Shown here: in pieces, positions 18,528 through 25,604 of the stretch
Layout of the letters: each line of letters starts with the position of its first letter
Numbering within the stretch: the stretch's first letter is position 1
From: Planctomycetota bacterium
GTDB lineage: Bacteria; Planctomycetota; OFTM77
Reading direction: 5' to 3'
DNA length: 34,226 bases
Assembly: GCA_029260795.1 (NCBI GenBank)
Contig: JAJDCO010000021.1
Span: 1-34,226, forward strand
The notes under the pieces: generated by a model
The model's input: only the letters and a program-made list of their open reading frames with translations
Told to the model about the DNA's origin: nothing
Database searches by the model: none
Position numbers and translations under genes: made by a program

Positions 18528-19367
18528 ATGCAAGACTCCGGCGGATCGACCGGTGAAACCGGACTGAGCGTGGAGGACGTGGCTGCCGAGCCTCAGTCCG
18601 TCGCGCTCGCCGCTGGCCTGCTGATCGCCTTGGCACTGGTGTGGATCTTCGTCTGGCGAGCGAGCCGACCGCATTGGCGGTCCGGAGGAGCGACGTCCGG
18701 CCGAGCCGTCGACAGCTCTTGGAACCTGACCGACTACTTCGTCGGCATCCTGATCTTCTTCATGGGGCAATTCCTCGGCGGAGCAATCGTCGGGACATGG
18801 GCCGATGAGTGGAGGCTGCTCTCGGGCATGGTGTTCGGCGGAGGCTTGTCAGCCGGCTACATCGTGCTGGTCGTGACTCGAACCTATCGGGTGGAGCTGT
18901 CAGAGATCGGCTGGCGGCGAGCTCATGCATCCGTCGTCGATGCCCTGGTCTCGCTCGGCGTGACCGCCGGCGTGTTGATTCTCGTGGGCGCCTTGTTCAC
19001 GGTCGTCCAGGCGCTCGGAATGGGTGGGATCCTCTGGGAGCAGAGCGCGTTCGAAGACGTGCAAGAGGCCGAAGGTAAACCGCTCCTCCTGATCTCGATC
19101 ACCGCCGTCTTCTTGGCGCCCGTCTTCGAGGAGCTCCTCTTTCGAGGATTCGCTCTCGAGATCCTCGGCCGACGTCTCGGCACGACGCCTGCCTTGGTTC
19201 TGAGCTCAGCCATCTTCGCGCTCGTGCACGGTGAGGCCTTCATCCCGCTCTTCTTGCTCGGCCTCGCCTTCGGCTGGCTCTATGTGTGGCGGGGGAGCCT
19301 TTGGGCACCGATCGGCGCGCACTTCCTCAACAACGCCTTCTCGGTCTTCTTGCTCACGCAAGGCTAG
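18528..19367 (+). CDS. CPBP-family intramembrane metalloprotease
   Basis: A 279-residue membrane protein with about seven or eight helices and the three CPBP/Abi (CAAX-protease-like) motifs in order: EELLFRG (Glu201-Glu202 onward), FALVHG, and HFLNN near the C-terminus. The paired glutamates and the two histidines form the presumed metal-dependent site inside the membrane. Relatives in bacteria include bacteriocin self-immunity and membrane-protein processing enzymes; the substrate here is unknown. It starts 4 bp after the serine-less hydrolase-fold gene, with no Shine-Dalgarno of its own that stands out, so translation is probably coupled. The first 65 residues include one helix and a basic loop. 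Confidence 0.9.
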   Translation: MQDSGGSTGETGLSVEDVAAEPQSVALAAGLLIALALVWIFVWRASRPHWRSGGATSGRAVDSSWNLTDYFVGILIFFMGQFLGGAIVGTWADEWRLLSGMVFGGGLSAGYIVLVVTRTYRVELSEIGWRRAHASVVDALVSLGVTAGVLILVGALFTVVQALGMGGILWEQSAFEDVQEAEGKPLLLISITAVFLAPVFEELLFRGFALEILGRRLGTTPALVLSSAIFALVHGEAFIPLFLLGLAFGWLYVWRGSLWAPIGAHFLNNAFSVFLLTQG

Positions 19368-19370
19368 CCC

Positions 19371-19386
19371 TCGGGCCAACGCCCGA
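19371..19386. terminator. Hairpin between converging CPBP and rhodanese genes
   Basis: TCGGGC-CAAC-GCCCGA lies in the 54-bp gap between two converging stops and could serve both. The stem is only 6 bp and lacks T-runs. Confidence 0.4.
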
Positions 19387-19421
19387 AGTCGGCGACCGAA
19401 TCGGACGGCGCGCTTGCGGAC

Positions 19422-19865
19422 TCAGTCCTTCGACTGGAGATCCGCGTACCGTGCGCCGGCAGGAGCGTCCTCAGTCACCGGCAAGCCGGCTGCTTCCCAG
19501 CCTTCCTCGACGAGCTGGCCGCTCTCGTCGTAGAGCCCGCCGAATCCGCCCACCATGTTGGCGAGCTTCTCGAAGCCCGAGCCCGACAGGATCTGTGCCG
19601 CGCGCGCTGAGCGTCCGCCCTTCTGACAGGCGAGGATCAGCGGTCGCGCCTTGGCGAAGTGCTCGGTGACCACTTTCTCGAAGTCCGGGTTGGGACGCAT
19701 CTGCTGAGTTATCGGGTCGAGATGAAAGATGGGGATGTTCACGGCGCCGACGGGATGCCCAGCGTCGAACTCGACCTCGGAGCGGACATCGATGTAGATC
19801 CACTCGCTACCCGCGCCGTTGAGACGCTCGTGGGCTTCACGAGGCGAAACGTCTTCGAAGCTCAT
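19422..19865 (-). CDS. Single-domain rhodanese (sulfurtransferase)
   Basis: A 147-residue protein with one rhodanese domain: IYIDVRSEVEFDAGHPVGAVNIPIF (about 23-47) and the active loop CQKGGRS with Cys80, followed by SARAAQILSGSGFEKLANMVGGFGG. Six-residue loops starting at the catalytic Cys fit sulfurtransferases of the GlpE/PspE type rather than phosphatases. An insert, HLDPITQQMRPNPDF, precedes the catalytic strand. No signal peptide. It would carry sulfur as a persulfide; partner unknown. Its gene converges on the CPBP protease gene and lies 112 bp downstream of the pseudouridine synthase stop in the same direction. Confidence 0.92.
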   Translation of the reverse strand: MSFEDVSPREAHERLNGAGSEWIYIDVRSEVEFDAGHPVGAVNIPIFHLDPITQQMRPNPDFEKVVTEHFAKARPLILACQKGGRSARAAQILSGSGFEKLANMVGGFGGLYDESGQLVEEGWEAAGLPVTEDAPAGARYADLQSKD

Positions 19866-19977
19866 CGGTCAACCTCCACACCTCTCGGTAGCGCTCCGAT
19901 CCGGAGGATCCGAACCGACGGCCGTCGTCATAACAGAGAGGCCCGGGTGGCGCAACTCACCCGAGAACGGCGTCGTG

Positions 19978-21141
19978 TCACTTGCCCACCGGCCCGCGAT
20001 TCGCCGACGAGCCCGGACCGCTCGGCCCATCGCCACGGCGGTTGGGATGCTTGCGTCGCGGCTTCGCGGTCCCCCGGCCCGCATTCGAGCCGCGCCCCGG
20101 TCCCGCGTCCCGCGCTCCCCCGGCGCGACGGCGATCTTTGGATCCATCTCGACTTGGTCCCGTCGAGCCCGAGCTTCGACCCGGGGAACGGACGGGACGA
20201 CGTCGGAATCGGTTCAGCGCCAGTCGGGGCTCCAGGGTCACCGGAATGTTCCAGCTCTCTGGCGGAGGGGACACGATCCAACCGTGACTCGGAAGCTGGA
20301 GAGCCCAGGCATGGAGAAAGAGCCGTGAGGCGAGAGCACCGCCATAGACCTCGTCACCGTCGATCGCGTGACCGATGCTGGCGAGGTGCGCACGGATCTG
20401 GTGTCGATGCCCGGTACGGATTCGAATCACGAGCCAGCGATCATCGAGCGTGCGGCATTCGGTGCGAACCGATCGGGGAGTCGAGGACATCTCCGAGGGC
20501 TTCCAGGCGACTCGCGTGTCGTCACCGCGGCAAGGGGCCAAGGGCTGTTCGATGTCGAGGGGGACGGGCTTCCCGGGTTGAAGGCGCACGCGGGCAAGGT
20601 AGAGCTTCTCCACGCGACCACTCGAGAACTGGCGACGCAGACGTTCCCAGGCCTCGGGATTTCGGGCGGCGATCAGGACGCCGGAGGTACCGGGATCCAA
20701 ACGATGCGCGAGGCCCCCTTGGAGTGTGTCGTCGCCGGCGGTCGCGATGTTCGGGTCGATCGCCAGCAGGCGCGTAAGGGCCGTCCCGGTCTCGAAAGGC
20801 ATCTTGGGATGGCTCGGGAGCCCGGCCGGCTTGTCCATGGCGATCCAGTCTTCGGACTGTGCGAGGGTCGGCGGCGGTGGCAACTCGGCGAGCAAGGGAT
20901 GGGCAGGGTCACCCGGTAGCGAGATCTCGACCTGATCTCCCGTGGCGAGATGCTTGCCCTTCGCGGCTTTCTTGCCGTTCACGTGAACACGACCCTGCTC
21001 GATCCACGCCCTCAAGACCCGGCGGCTGACCGGTAGATACTCGGAAAGGAATCGATCGAGCCGGTCGCTCTTCTCGATGGACCATCTTCGTCGCCACGAG
21101 CTCGGGTCCGAGCCCTCAGGCGATAGAGTGGGTTCGATCAT
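19978..21141 (-). CDS. RluD-like RNA pseudouridine synthase with basic Gly-rich tail
   Basis: A 387-residue protein. An S4 RNA-binding domain lies at about residues 26-75 (DRLDRFLSEYLPVSRRVLRAWIEQGRVHVNG), followed by the RluA/RluD catalytic domain with Asp149 in HRLDPGTSG and the RTGHRHQIRAHL block (about 242-253). It converts specific uridines in rRNA or tRNA to pseudouridine. From about residue 311 a 75-residue Arg/Gly/Pro/Ser-rich tail follows (RFRRRPVRSPGRSS...NRGPVGK), which standard RluD proteins lack; such tails often bind RNA. I start at the ATG at 21141, preceded by a GGGGA-type site; an upstream extension gives no domain. Exact target site is not deducible. Confidence 0.9.
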   Translation of the reverse strand: MIEPTLSPEGSDPSSWRRRWSIEKSDRLDRFLSEYLPVSRRVLRAWIEQGRVHVNGKKAAKGKHLATGDQVEISLPGDPAHPLLAELPPPPTLAQSEDWIAMDKPAGLPSHPKMPFETGTALTRLLAIDPNIATAGDDTLQGGLAHRLDPGTSGVLIAARNPEAWERLRRQFSSGRVEKLYLARVRLQPGKPVPLDIEQPLAPCRGDDTRVAWKPSEMSSTPRSVRTECRTLDDRWLVIRIRTGHRHQIRAHLASIGHAIDGDEVYGGALASRLFLHAWALQLPSHGWIVSPPPESWNIPVTLEPRLALNRFRRRPVRSPGRSSGSTGPSRDGSKDRRRAGGARDAGPGRGSNAGRGTAKPRRKHPNRRGDGPSGPGSSANRGPVGK

Positions 21142-21339
21142 CGTCGTTCCCCGACGTTCTCCAGATAATCGCCAGCCCCCCGCGTAGGCGGCGCAAGTTC
21201 CTCCGAGTCCATGGTACGAAGCCGAGGCCACGTTGTCAGTGACGGTTCCCCGGCACCGAGTCGGAGCGCTTCTGGAGAGCACTCGAGAAAGTGTGCACGA
21301 TCGAGCGCGCGCCAGCCGACGAAGCCCATTCGATGGCGA

Positions 21340-22350
21340 TCAGCCGTGACCGGGGTCCGACTTCTCGAAGAGGCCGAGCAGCCAAGTCGGCTTCTTTCCC
21401 AGTCGAGGTTGCAGCTGGCGAAAGGCCCAGTCGCAGCCTCGAGCGACCCAGTTGCCTTGTCCTGCGCTGAGAACTTGCTGCTGGCACTGAGGACAGAACG
21501 AAAGGTTCCAGCGAAGCCATTGTCGGCCGAGCCGCTGACGGATGCGTAGCAGCGCGGAGGGATAGTCGATTCGATGGGGACCGAAAGCCTCGACGCGAAC
21601 TGGCCTCAGGCTTGGAAAGAGGCCCGCGAGCGAGCGTTCGTCGAATGAGTGCAGATGGCCCCAGGCATTGAACACCTGGCTGCAGTGCTCGCAACGCACG
21701 TCGTGCTCGGCCAGGAACTCGCGATACGGCACCGTGACGAACACGTAGCGCCTGGCCACGCGCTGCATCTCGCGCGCCGTGCGCTCGAGTGCCTCCGTCG
21801 GAAGGTGCTCCAAGACCTCCGCTGCGATGCAGGCGTCGAACTGGTCATCCGCGAAAGGAAGGCGGTCGACTCGCCCGCGGACTCGGAGGCCCCGGCAGAG
21901 CTCGAGGGCTTTTTGGCTGAAGTCGAGCTGTACCAAACCCGGTCTGCGATCGAGCTCGTCGAGCACGTAGGCGATTTTGCCGTCACCGCAGCCGATGTCG
22001 AGCAGCGTGTCGATGTCTTCGGGAAGGTGCTCAAGCGTCTGCAGGACGCGACCGTGCTCGTGCTCCGACATGGCCGAGCCTGGACGCCAGAATCCCGCCT
22101 GCTCATAGCTTTCCACGCCGAGGGCGAGGCCTTTCTCGCCCTCGGACGAGGAGCGGCGCGGGGGATCCACCGACATGGCCTTGATCTTCTCTTTGGGAGG
22201 GGAGTGGGCGAGCTTCTTCACGAGCGAGGGCCAGTTTACTCGGGGAGGTGTGGTGGAGCGACTCGGTGGTCGCGGACTCTCCTGATCATCGGCCAGGTGC
22301 CAGCGTGACTTCATCGTGCCGAGGCGGACCAGATTGAGACGTGCGGCCAC
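21340..22350 (-). CDS. SAM-dependent methyltransferase with two CxxC pairs
   Basis: Class I methyltransferase of up to 336 residues. Motif I is LLDIGCGDGKIAYV (about 116-129), then LVQLDFSQKALELC, FDACIAAEVLEHLP (motif IV) and YVFVTVPY. Two zinc-ribbon-like pairs follow, CEHC (220-223) and CPQC (286-289), unusual for a small Methyltransf_11-type enzyme and perhaps a structural zinc site or substrate-binding knuckle. The last 40 residues are basic and aromatic. The start is uncertain: GTG at 22350 (used), ATG at 22314, or ATG at 22176, which would still keep the entire domain. Substrate unknown. The gene is not clearly in an operon; the nearest gene in the same direction starts about 200 bp downstream. 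Confidence 0.82.
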   Translation of the reverse strand: MAARLNLVRLGTMKSRWHLADDQESPRPPSRSTTPPRVNWPSLVKKLAHSPPKEKIKAMSVDPPRRSSSEGEKGLALGVESYEQAGFWRPGSAMSEHEHGRVLQTLEHLPEDIDTLLDIGCGDGKIAYVLDELDRRPGLVQLDFSQKALELCRGLRVRGRVDRLPFADDQFDACIAAEVLEHLPTEALERTAREMQRVARRYVFVTVPYREFLAEHDVRCEHCSQVFNAWGHLHSFDERSLAGLFPSLRPVRVEAFGPHRIDYPSALLRIRQRLGRQWLRWNLSFCPQCQQQVLSAGQGNWVARGCDWAFRQLQPRLGKKPTWLLGLFEKSDPGHG

Positions 22351-23057
22351 CTCTTCTCGGATCGAGACAGGCGGAGAGGGTTCCTGATGGCGTGCCGTCC
22401 GGCTATTCCGGCCTCCGTGTCAATCCCGTAAGCTATTTACACGAAAACGTTTAACGCTCATGCCTGGTGAGGCCGTTCACGGGCATCGATGATTTGGCCC
22501 GAAGCGTGCGATGGGTTCGTCGACTCCTCGAGACCGCGAAGCTCCTCCCCGCCTCGCCCGTCTCGGAACCCCTTTCCCACGCAACTCCCCCGCCCTTTCC
22601 CAGCTTCGAGCGCCTCGACTTCCCCCGAGTCGACGCGATCGGAAACAGAAACCACACCCATCGACCGACCCGCATCCCCCCGCGGGTATCCCCTCCCTCA
22701 AACGGGTCGATGGCGATGAAACGCCGCTCCCTCTCTCCTTTCCCAACCCCTTTTACCCATTTTCCCAACCCAGGGAGCGGTTTAGCGGCCTGAGTCGAAA
22801 GACTCGGGCCGCTCCTATTTTGGTTGAGCCGATGGGAATCCGGAGCCCGCGAGTCCTGTTCTGGCCGGGCGGCCGGGAGACGGCCGGGAGTGCCGTGCTT
22901 GCGTTGGCACCGAGAATCGCCCAGAATAGCCGATCCACAGGAAGTTTTTCCCGCGCAGATGCCGACCGTCTCGTAGAGACGTCCACGTGGTCCTGCCGGA
23001 GTTCACGACGTTCCCCTGGGATCGCGCACAGAGTCAGACTTAGGAGGATTCGCTTCG
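22351..23057. other. Gene-free stretch, C/T-rich on the plus strand
   Basis: About 700 bp without a convincing gene. Overlapping frames on both strands have biased Pro/Ser/Arg content and no domain. 22530-22780 is strikingly pyrimidine-rich on the plus strand (runs such as CTCCCTCTCTCC). An AT-rich patch near 22430-22452 holds the 8-bp palindrome AAACGTTT (22445-22452) and could be a promoter. The stretch ends with an intrinsic terminator (22785-22821), which hints at an untranslated transcript between them. The remaining part up to the Shine-Dalgarno at 23042 includes a CGGCCG-GGAGA-CGGCCG hairpin near 22870 and must hold the promoter of the Cys-rich repeat gene. Confidence 0.45.
22785..22821 (+). 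terminator. Orphan intrinsic terminator with GAAA tetraloop
   Basis: GCGGCCTGAGTC and GACTCGGGCCGC form a 12-bp stem (one T-G wobble) closed by a GAAA tetraloop, followed by TCCTATTTT. A second pairing, GGAGCGG (22774 region) with CCGCTCC, competes for the 3' arm, so two folds are possible. No protein gene lies upstream on this strand for over 10 kb of sense-strand context until the CPBP gene, so the transcript it ends is unidentified. Confidence 0.7.
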
Positions 23058-23660
23058 ATGAAACGTATTGCCGCTATGTTCGCGGGTGTCGTCATGGTCG
23101 CCGTTGTTGGTGCTGTCGCGATGTCCCAGGACGAGAAGCCGAGCAAGTGCGAGAAGTCGGCTACGGCCGAGCTCGTCAAGACGAAGAAGAGCTGTTGCGA
23201 CAAGCCCAAGGCCGCCGAGCTCGTCAAGACGAAGAGCACCTGCGAGAAGACCGCCGCCGCGCAGCTGGTGAAGGTGCAGGACTCGAAGGGCACCTGTGAG
23301 AAAGGCGCTGCCGCGCAGCTGGTGAAGACGCAGGACTCGAAGAGCACCTGCGAGAAGACCGCCGCTGGCGAGCTCGTCAAGACGAAGAGCACCTGCGAGA
23401 AGACCGCCGCTGCCGAGCTCGTCAAGACGAAGAGCGAGTGCTGCGAGAGCAAGGCTGCTGCCGAGCTCGTCAAGACGAAGAGCAGCTGCGAGAAGACCGC
23501 CGCTGCCGAGCTCGTCAAGACGAAGAGCGAGTGCTGCGAGAGCAAGGCTGCTGCCGAGCTCATCAAGACGAAGAGCACCTGCGACAAGCCCAAGGCTGCC
23601 GAGCTCGTCAAGACGAAGGGCGAGTGCTGCGAGAGCAAGGCGAAGACCGACAAGAACTGA
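23058..23660 (+). CDS. Secreted Cys/Lys-rich tandem-repeat protein
   Basis: A 200-residue protein with a clear signal peptide (MKRIAAMFAGVVMVAVVGAVAMS, cleavage near residue 23). The mature part is almost wholly about ten copies of a 15-18-residue unit, A-E-L-V-K-T-K-S-x-C-(C)-E-x-x-A-A. Units with one Cys (STCEKTAA) alternate loosely with units with two (ECCESKAA, SCCDKPKA); units 3 and 4 have a DSK insertion (QLVKTQDSKSTC). I count 15 Cys, all in the mature part, and very many Lys. I do not recognise a family. Metal binding, redox activity or disulfide-crosslinked surface material are possibilities; none is shown. AGGAGG at 23042-23047 is a strong Shine-Dalgarno, and a perfect terminator follows, so it is probably a well-expressed single gene. 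Confidence 0.88.
   Translation: MKRIAAMFAGVVMVAVVGAVAMSQDEKPSKCEKSATAELVKTKKSCCDKPKAAELVKTKSTCEKTAAAQLVKVQDSKGTCEKGAAAQLVKTQDSKSTCEKTAAGELVKTKSTCEKTAAAELVKTKSECCESKAAAELVKTKSSCEKTAAAELVKTKSECCESKAAAELIKTKSTCDKPKAAELVKTKGECCESKAKTDKN
23158..23643 (+). repeat. Coding tandem repeat, about ten 45-54 bp units
   Basis: The unit core gccgagctcgtcaagacgaa recurs almost unchanged at the DNA level, including wobble bases, in most units. Near-identity of synonymous positions means the array expanded recently or is kept homogeneous by recombination. It lies in frame within the secreted protein, so copy changes would not shift the frame. Confidence 0.9.
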
Positions 23661-23710
23661 AACCTTGCGGGAACGCGAGTGCTGCCCTCACGGGTAGCTC
23701 GATGAAGTCC

Positions 23711-23751
23711 ACGAACGGGCTGACCGATCCAACGGTCAGCCCGTTCGTTTT
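23711..23751 (+). terminator. Strong intrinsic terminator of the Cys-rich repeat gene
   Basis: ACGAACGGGCTGACCG and CGGTCAGCCCGTTCGT form a perfect 16-bp stem with an ATCCAA loop, followed by TTTT. It is 50 bp after the stop. Confidence 0.92.
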
Positions 23752-23849
23752 GGTTCCCTCCCTCCAACTTCTCCGATGACTCCTCGCCCTTTCGAGGGCA
23801 TGCGGGCAGAAGTAACCGTCCGTCAGGTCCGGAGAAGGCCGGGAGTCGA

Positions 23850-23885
23850 CTCTTCTGCCAGGGCCCGTGATGGGCGGCAGGAGAG
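23850..23885. other. Hairpin in the intergenic region
   Basis: CTCTTCTGCC pairs with GGCAGGAGAG (one G-U), with GCCC-GTGAT-GGGC stacked inside after an AGG bulge. No T-run follows. Could be a structured RNA element or repeat remnant. Confidence 0.5.
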
Positions 23886-23942
23886 GTGACCGCTCTCTCA
23901 ATCTGGTCGCCCTAAAGCATCCCGGCCCGACATTGCGCGACG

Positions 23943-23984
23943 ACAGAGACGGAACGATGTGACGGACTCCGTTCACGTCTCTGT
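23943..23984. repeat. Short inverted pair of the ACAGAGAC terminal motif
   Basis: acagagacggaacg (23943-23956) faces ccgttcacgtctctgt (23969-23984). Both halves match the terminal inverted repeats of the element at 6868-7085 (consensus acagagacNNgaacgg), but only 12 bp separate them. It may be the remnant left by internal deletion of such an element, or an independent palindromic repeat. Confidence 0.6.
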
Positions 23985-24215
23985 TGGTTGCCAGGCCTCC
24001 GAGGAGCTGCCCAGCAGCTTTCTGTTGGCAGCGCACGGTCCACTCGGATCTTCGAATCGCCTGCGGGCTCGCCAAACCTCTCAGCTCCTCGATTCGAAAA
24101 AGAGTCAATCTTCCCTCCACACCGCTCCGATAGACCTTCCCAGGACGGAGTTCGGCCGAGTTCCTCGTATTCCCTCGGCCGCCGTACCAGACGATCCGAA
24201 TCGGAGAACAGTGGC

Positions 24216-25256
24216 ATGAGCGTCGATTTGCTGGCGATCGCGTTGTTGACGACTCTCTTTGGGGCTCCCGTGGGCGCCGAAGACGAGGTGGTCCTGTGGC
24301 GCTATGCCGGGACCGTGAGAATCCACGATGCGGAGAGGCAGGTCTCCCTCGCCGTCTTGGACGGATTGAGCCCCGAGCAGGACTACGTCCTCAAGAATGG
24401 CTACCGAGTGGAGTCGAATGGCGGCTTCGAGATCAGCATCGATCAAAGGGCCACTATCGATGTGCGGGGCGCCGACACGGTGACCTTGACCGCGATCGAC
24501 TCGGGCTCCGCGAGCTTCGAGTTCGGATCCGGCCGTAATGTGATCTTCAAGCTGAACGGGCTCATCCTAACGGCGAAGTTCCCGGGCGAGCTCGTGCTCG
24601 CGACCGAGTCGCAGACCGAGAGCCTGATCCAGGTTGCAACGATCGGTGAGAACCTGCTCGTCAAGAACATCCAGGGAGCGGATGTCCTGATCTATCGCGG
24701 TCAGGATCCGCTGCATCGACTCGAAGCCGGCAACCGGCTCGAGATCCCGGTCACGCCCACCCGCGGTGGCTCCAACCCGCGCCCGCCGGTCCTCTCCGGA
24801 TCGCCGCCCGACGAGAAGGCGCCGCCGGTCAGCGTCCCGGCTGAGGCGGATCCGATCGAGGCGCCGATGGCTGCTCAGGATGGCGAGACGTTCCAGGGAC
24901 CGCGTTCGGTCGTTTGGGGCGCGCAGGTCGTTCGGTTGCCCCAGGGTGTCCGAGCCTCGGTGCGCGGAATCGGCAACAGCTCTCGTCTCGAGCTCGAGCG
25001 GGATCCCGGCGCGACCGGTGTCGCGGTCGTAAAGCTCGGCTCGGCTCGACTGCTGATGGGACCGGGCGCACGGGTCGTCATCAACGCTTCCGGCCGAGTG
25101 ATCGGCGTTCAAGGTCAGGTGATCGGTGGTCCGGGAGTCGTGGGCCTCGGCGGAAGCAGCGGTGGTGCCAACGGTGGCTTCAACGCCGCCGGAGGCTTCG
25201 TCGCCCCGAATCCCTATGAGCAGTCGGACGAGTACAGCCCAGGCCACGACGGCTGA
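24216..25256 (+). CDS. Secreted protein of unknown function preceding the polysaccharide locus
   Basis: A 346-residue exported protein, signal peptide MSVDLLAIALLTTLFGAPVGAED. Residues about 22-190 are beta-rich with short alternating strands (FEISIDQRATIDVRGADTVTLTAIDSGSASFEFGSG), resembling stacked-sheet anti-sigma/FecR-like domains, though I cannot assign a family. A Pro-rich linker (TRGGSNPRPPVLSGSPPDEK, about 186-215) leads to a second beta region (VVWGAQVVRLPQGVRASVRG...) and a Gly/Asn-rich tail (GLGGSSGGANGGFNAAGG) before the stop. GGAGA at 24203-24207 supports the ATG at 24216. A terminator-like hairpin follows, so it is its own unit; location beside the export genes suggests, but does not prove, a role in the envelope or polysaccharide. 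Confidence 0.75.
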   Translation: MSVDLLAIALLTTLFGAPVGAEDEVVLWRYAGTVRIHDAERQVSLAVLDGLSPEQDYVLKNGYRVESNGGFEISIDQRATIDVRGADTVTLTAIDSGSASFEFGSGRNVIFKLNGLILTAKFPGELVLATESQTESLIQVATIGENLLVKNIQGADVLIYRGQDPLHRLEAGNRLEIPVTPTRGGSNPRPPVLSGSPPDEKAPPVSVPAEADPIEAPMAAQDGETFQGPRSVVWGAQVVRLPQGVRASVRGIGNSSRLELERDPGATGVAVVKLGSARLLMGPGARVVINASGRVIGVQGQVIGGPGVVGLGGSSGGANGGFNAAGGFVAPNPYEQSDEYSPGHDG

Positions 25257-25293
25257 GCCGCCTGCGATCCAGCCGCTGAGAGATCGTCCCCTC

Positions 25294-25319
25294 AGGAGCC
25301 CGCCACTCGACGGGCTCCT
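25294..25319 (+). terminator. Hairpin after the unknown secreted gene
   Basis: AGGAGCCCG pairs perfectly with CGGGCTCCT across CCACTCGA, 37 bp after the stop. The following CTCCGTCCCTCC is pyrimidine-rich but not a T-run. Confidence 0.65.
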
Positions 25320-25380
25320 CTCCGTCCCTCCTCCACCAGCTCGCCTTTTTCCCTCATCCTGACCCCGGGCACGACTTTGC

Positions 25381-25416
25381 GCACGGTTGCATTCCCGGAA
25401 TGCTCGTGCCTATACT
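25381..25416 (+). promoter_or_regulatory. Sigma70-like promoter with palindromic operator candidate
   Basis: TTGCAT (25387-25392) and TATACT (25411-25416) are 18 bp apart, close to -35/-10 consensus. The spacer holds GCATTC-CCG-GAATGC (25389-25403), flanked by GCACG and CGTGC, an imperfect outer symmetry. A dimeric repressor or activator bound here would overlap the promoter. The barrel gene begins about 190 bp downstream, leaving a long leader. Confidence 0.55.
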
Positions 25417-25604
25417 GGCCACGCGGTTGGATCTCACCTCGATTGACACCAGTCTCCCGGGCTCGTTCTCGTGCACCGATGTGCTCGTGGCCGCGGCCCA
25501 AAAACTGTCCGACCTAGACAACTCACTCGCAGCGATTCGACTCGGTCGAGCTCGACTCGGTGCGAAAAACGACACGCGAAACTCGGTGGAGGGGGAGTCG
25601 GTCC

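Larger units (their letters stand above)
23661..24215. other. Gene-free stretch rich in inverted repeats
   Basis: After the terminator at 23711-23751 this region contains a 10-bp hairpin at 23850-23885, an inverted pair of the ACAGAGAC motif at 23943-23984, an AGCTGC-CCA-GCAGCT hairpin near 24005-24019, and a perfect TTCGAATCG/CGATTCGAA inverted repeat (24051-24059 with 24090-24098). The core CCGCTCTCTC of the palindrome at 6868-7085 recurs near 23889. No reading frame looks real. Confidence 0.6.

Noticed and set aside
22418..22423. TTGACA on the minus strand as -35 of the methyltransferase promoter
   Set aside because: No -10-like hexamer lies 16-18 bp downstream.
22511..23299. Plus-strand frame of 262 codons through the gene-free stretch and into the Cys-rich gene
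   Set aside because: Runs through the terminator and overlaps the Cys-rich gene out of frame; no domain or start signal.
23158..23643. Regular repeats as a CRISPR array
   Set aside because: Units are contiguous, in frame and coding, with no unique spacers and no cas genes nearby.
25367..25382. GGGCACGACTTTGCG as a sigma54 promoter before the barrel gene
   Set aside because: The spacing between the -24 and -12 elements is one base short of the strict requirement, and a better sigma70-like promoter lies just downstream.
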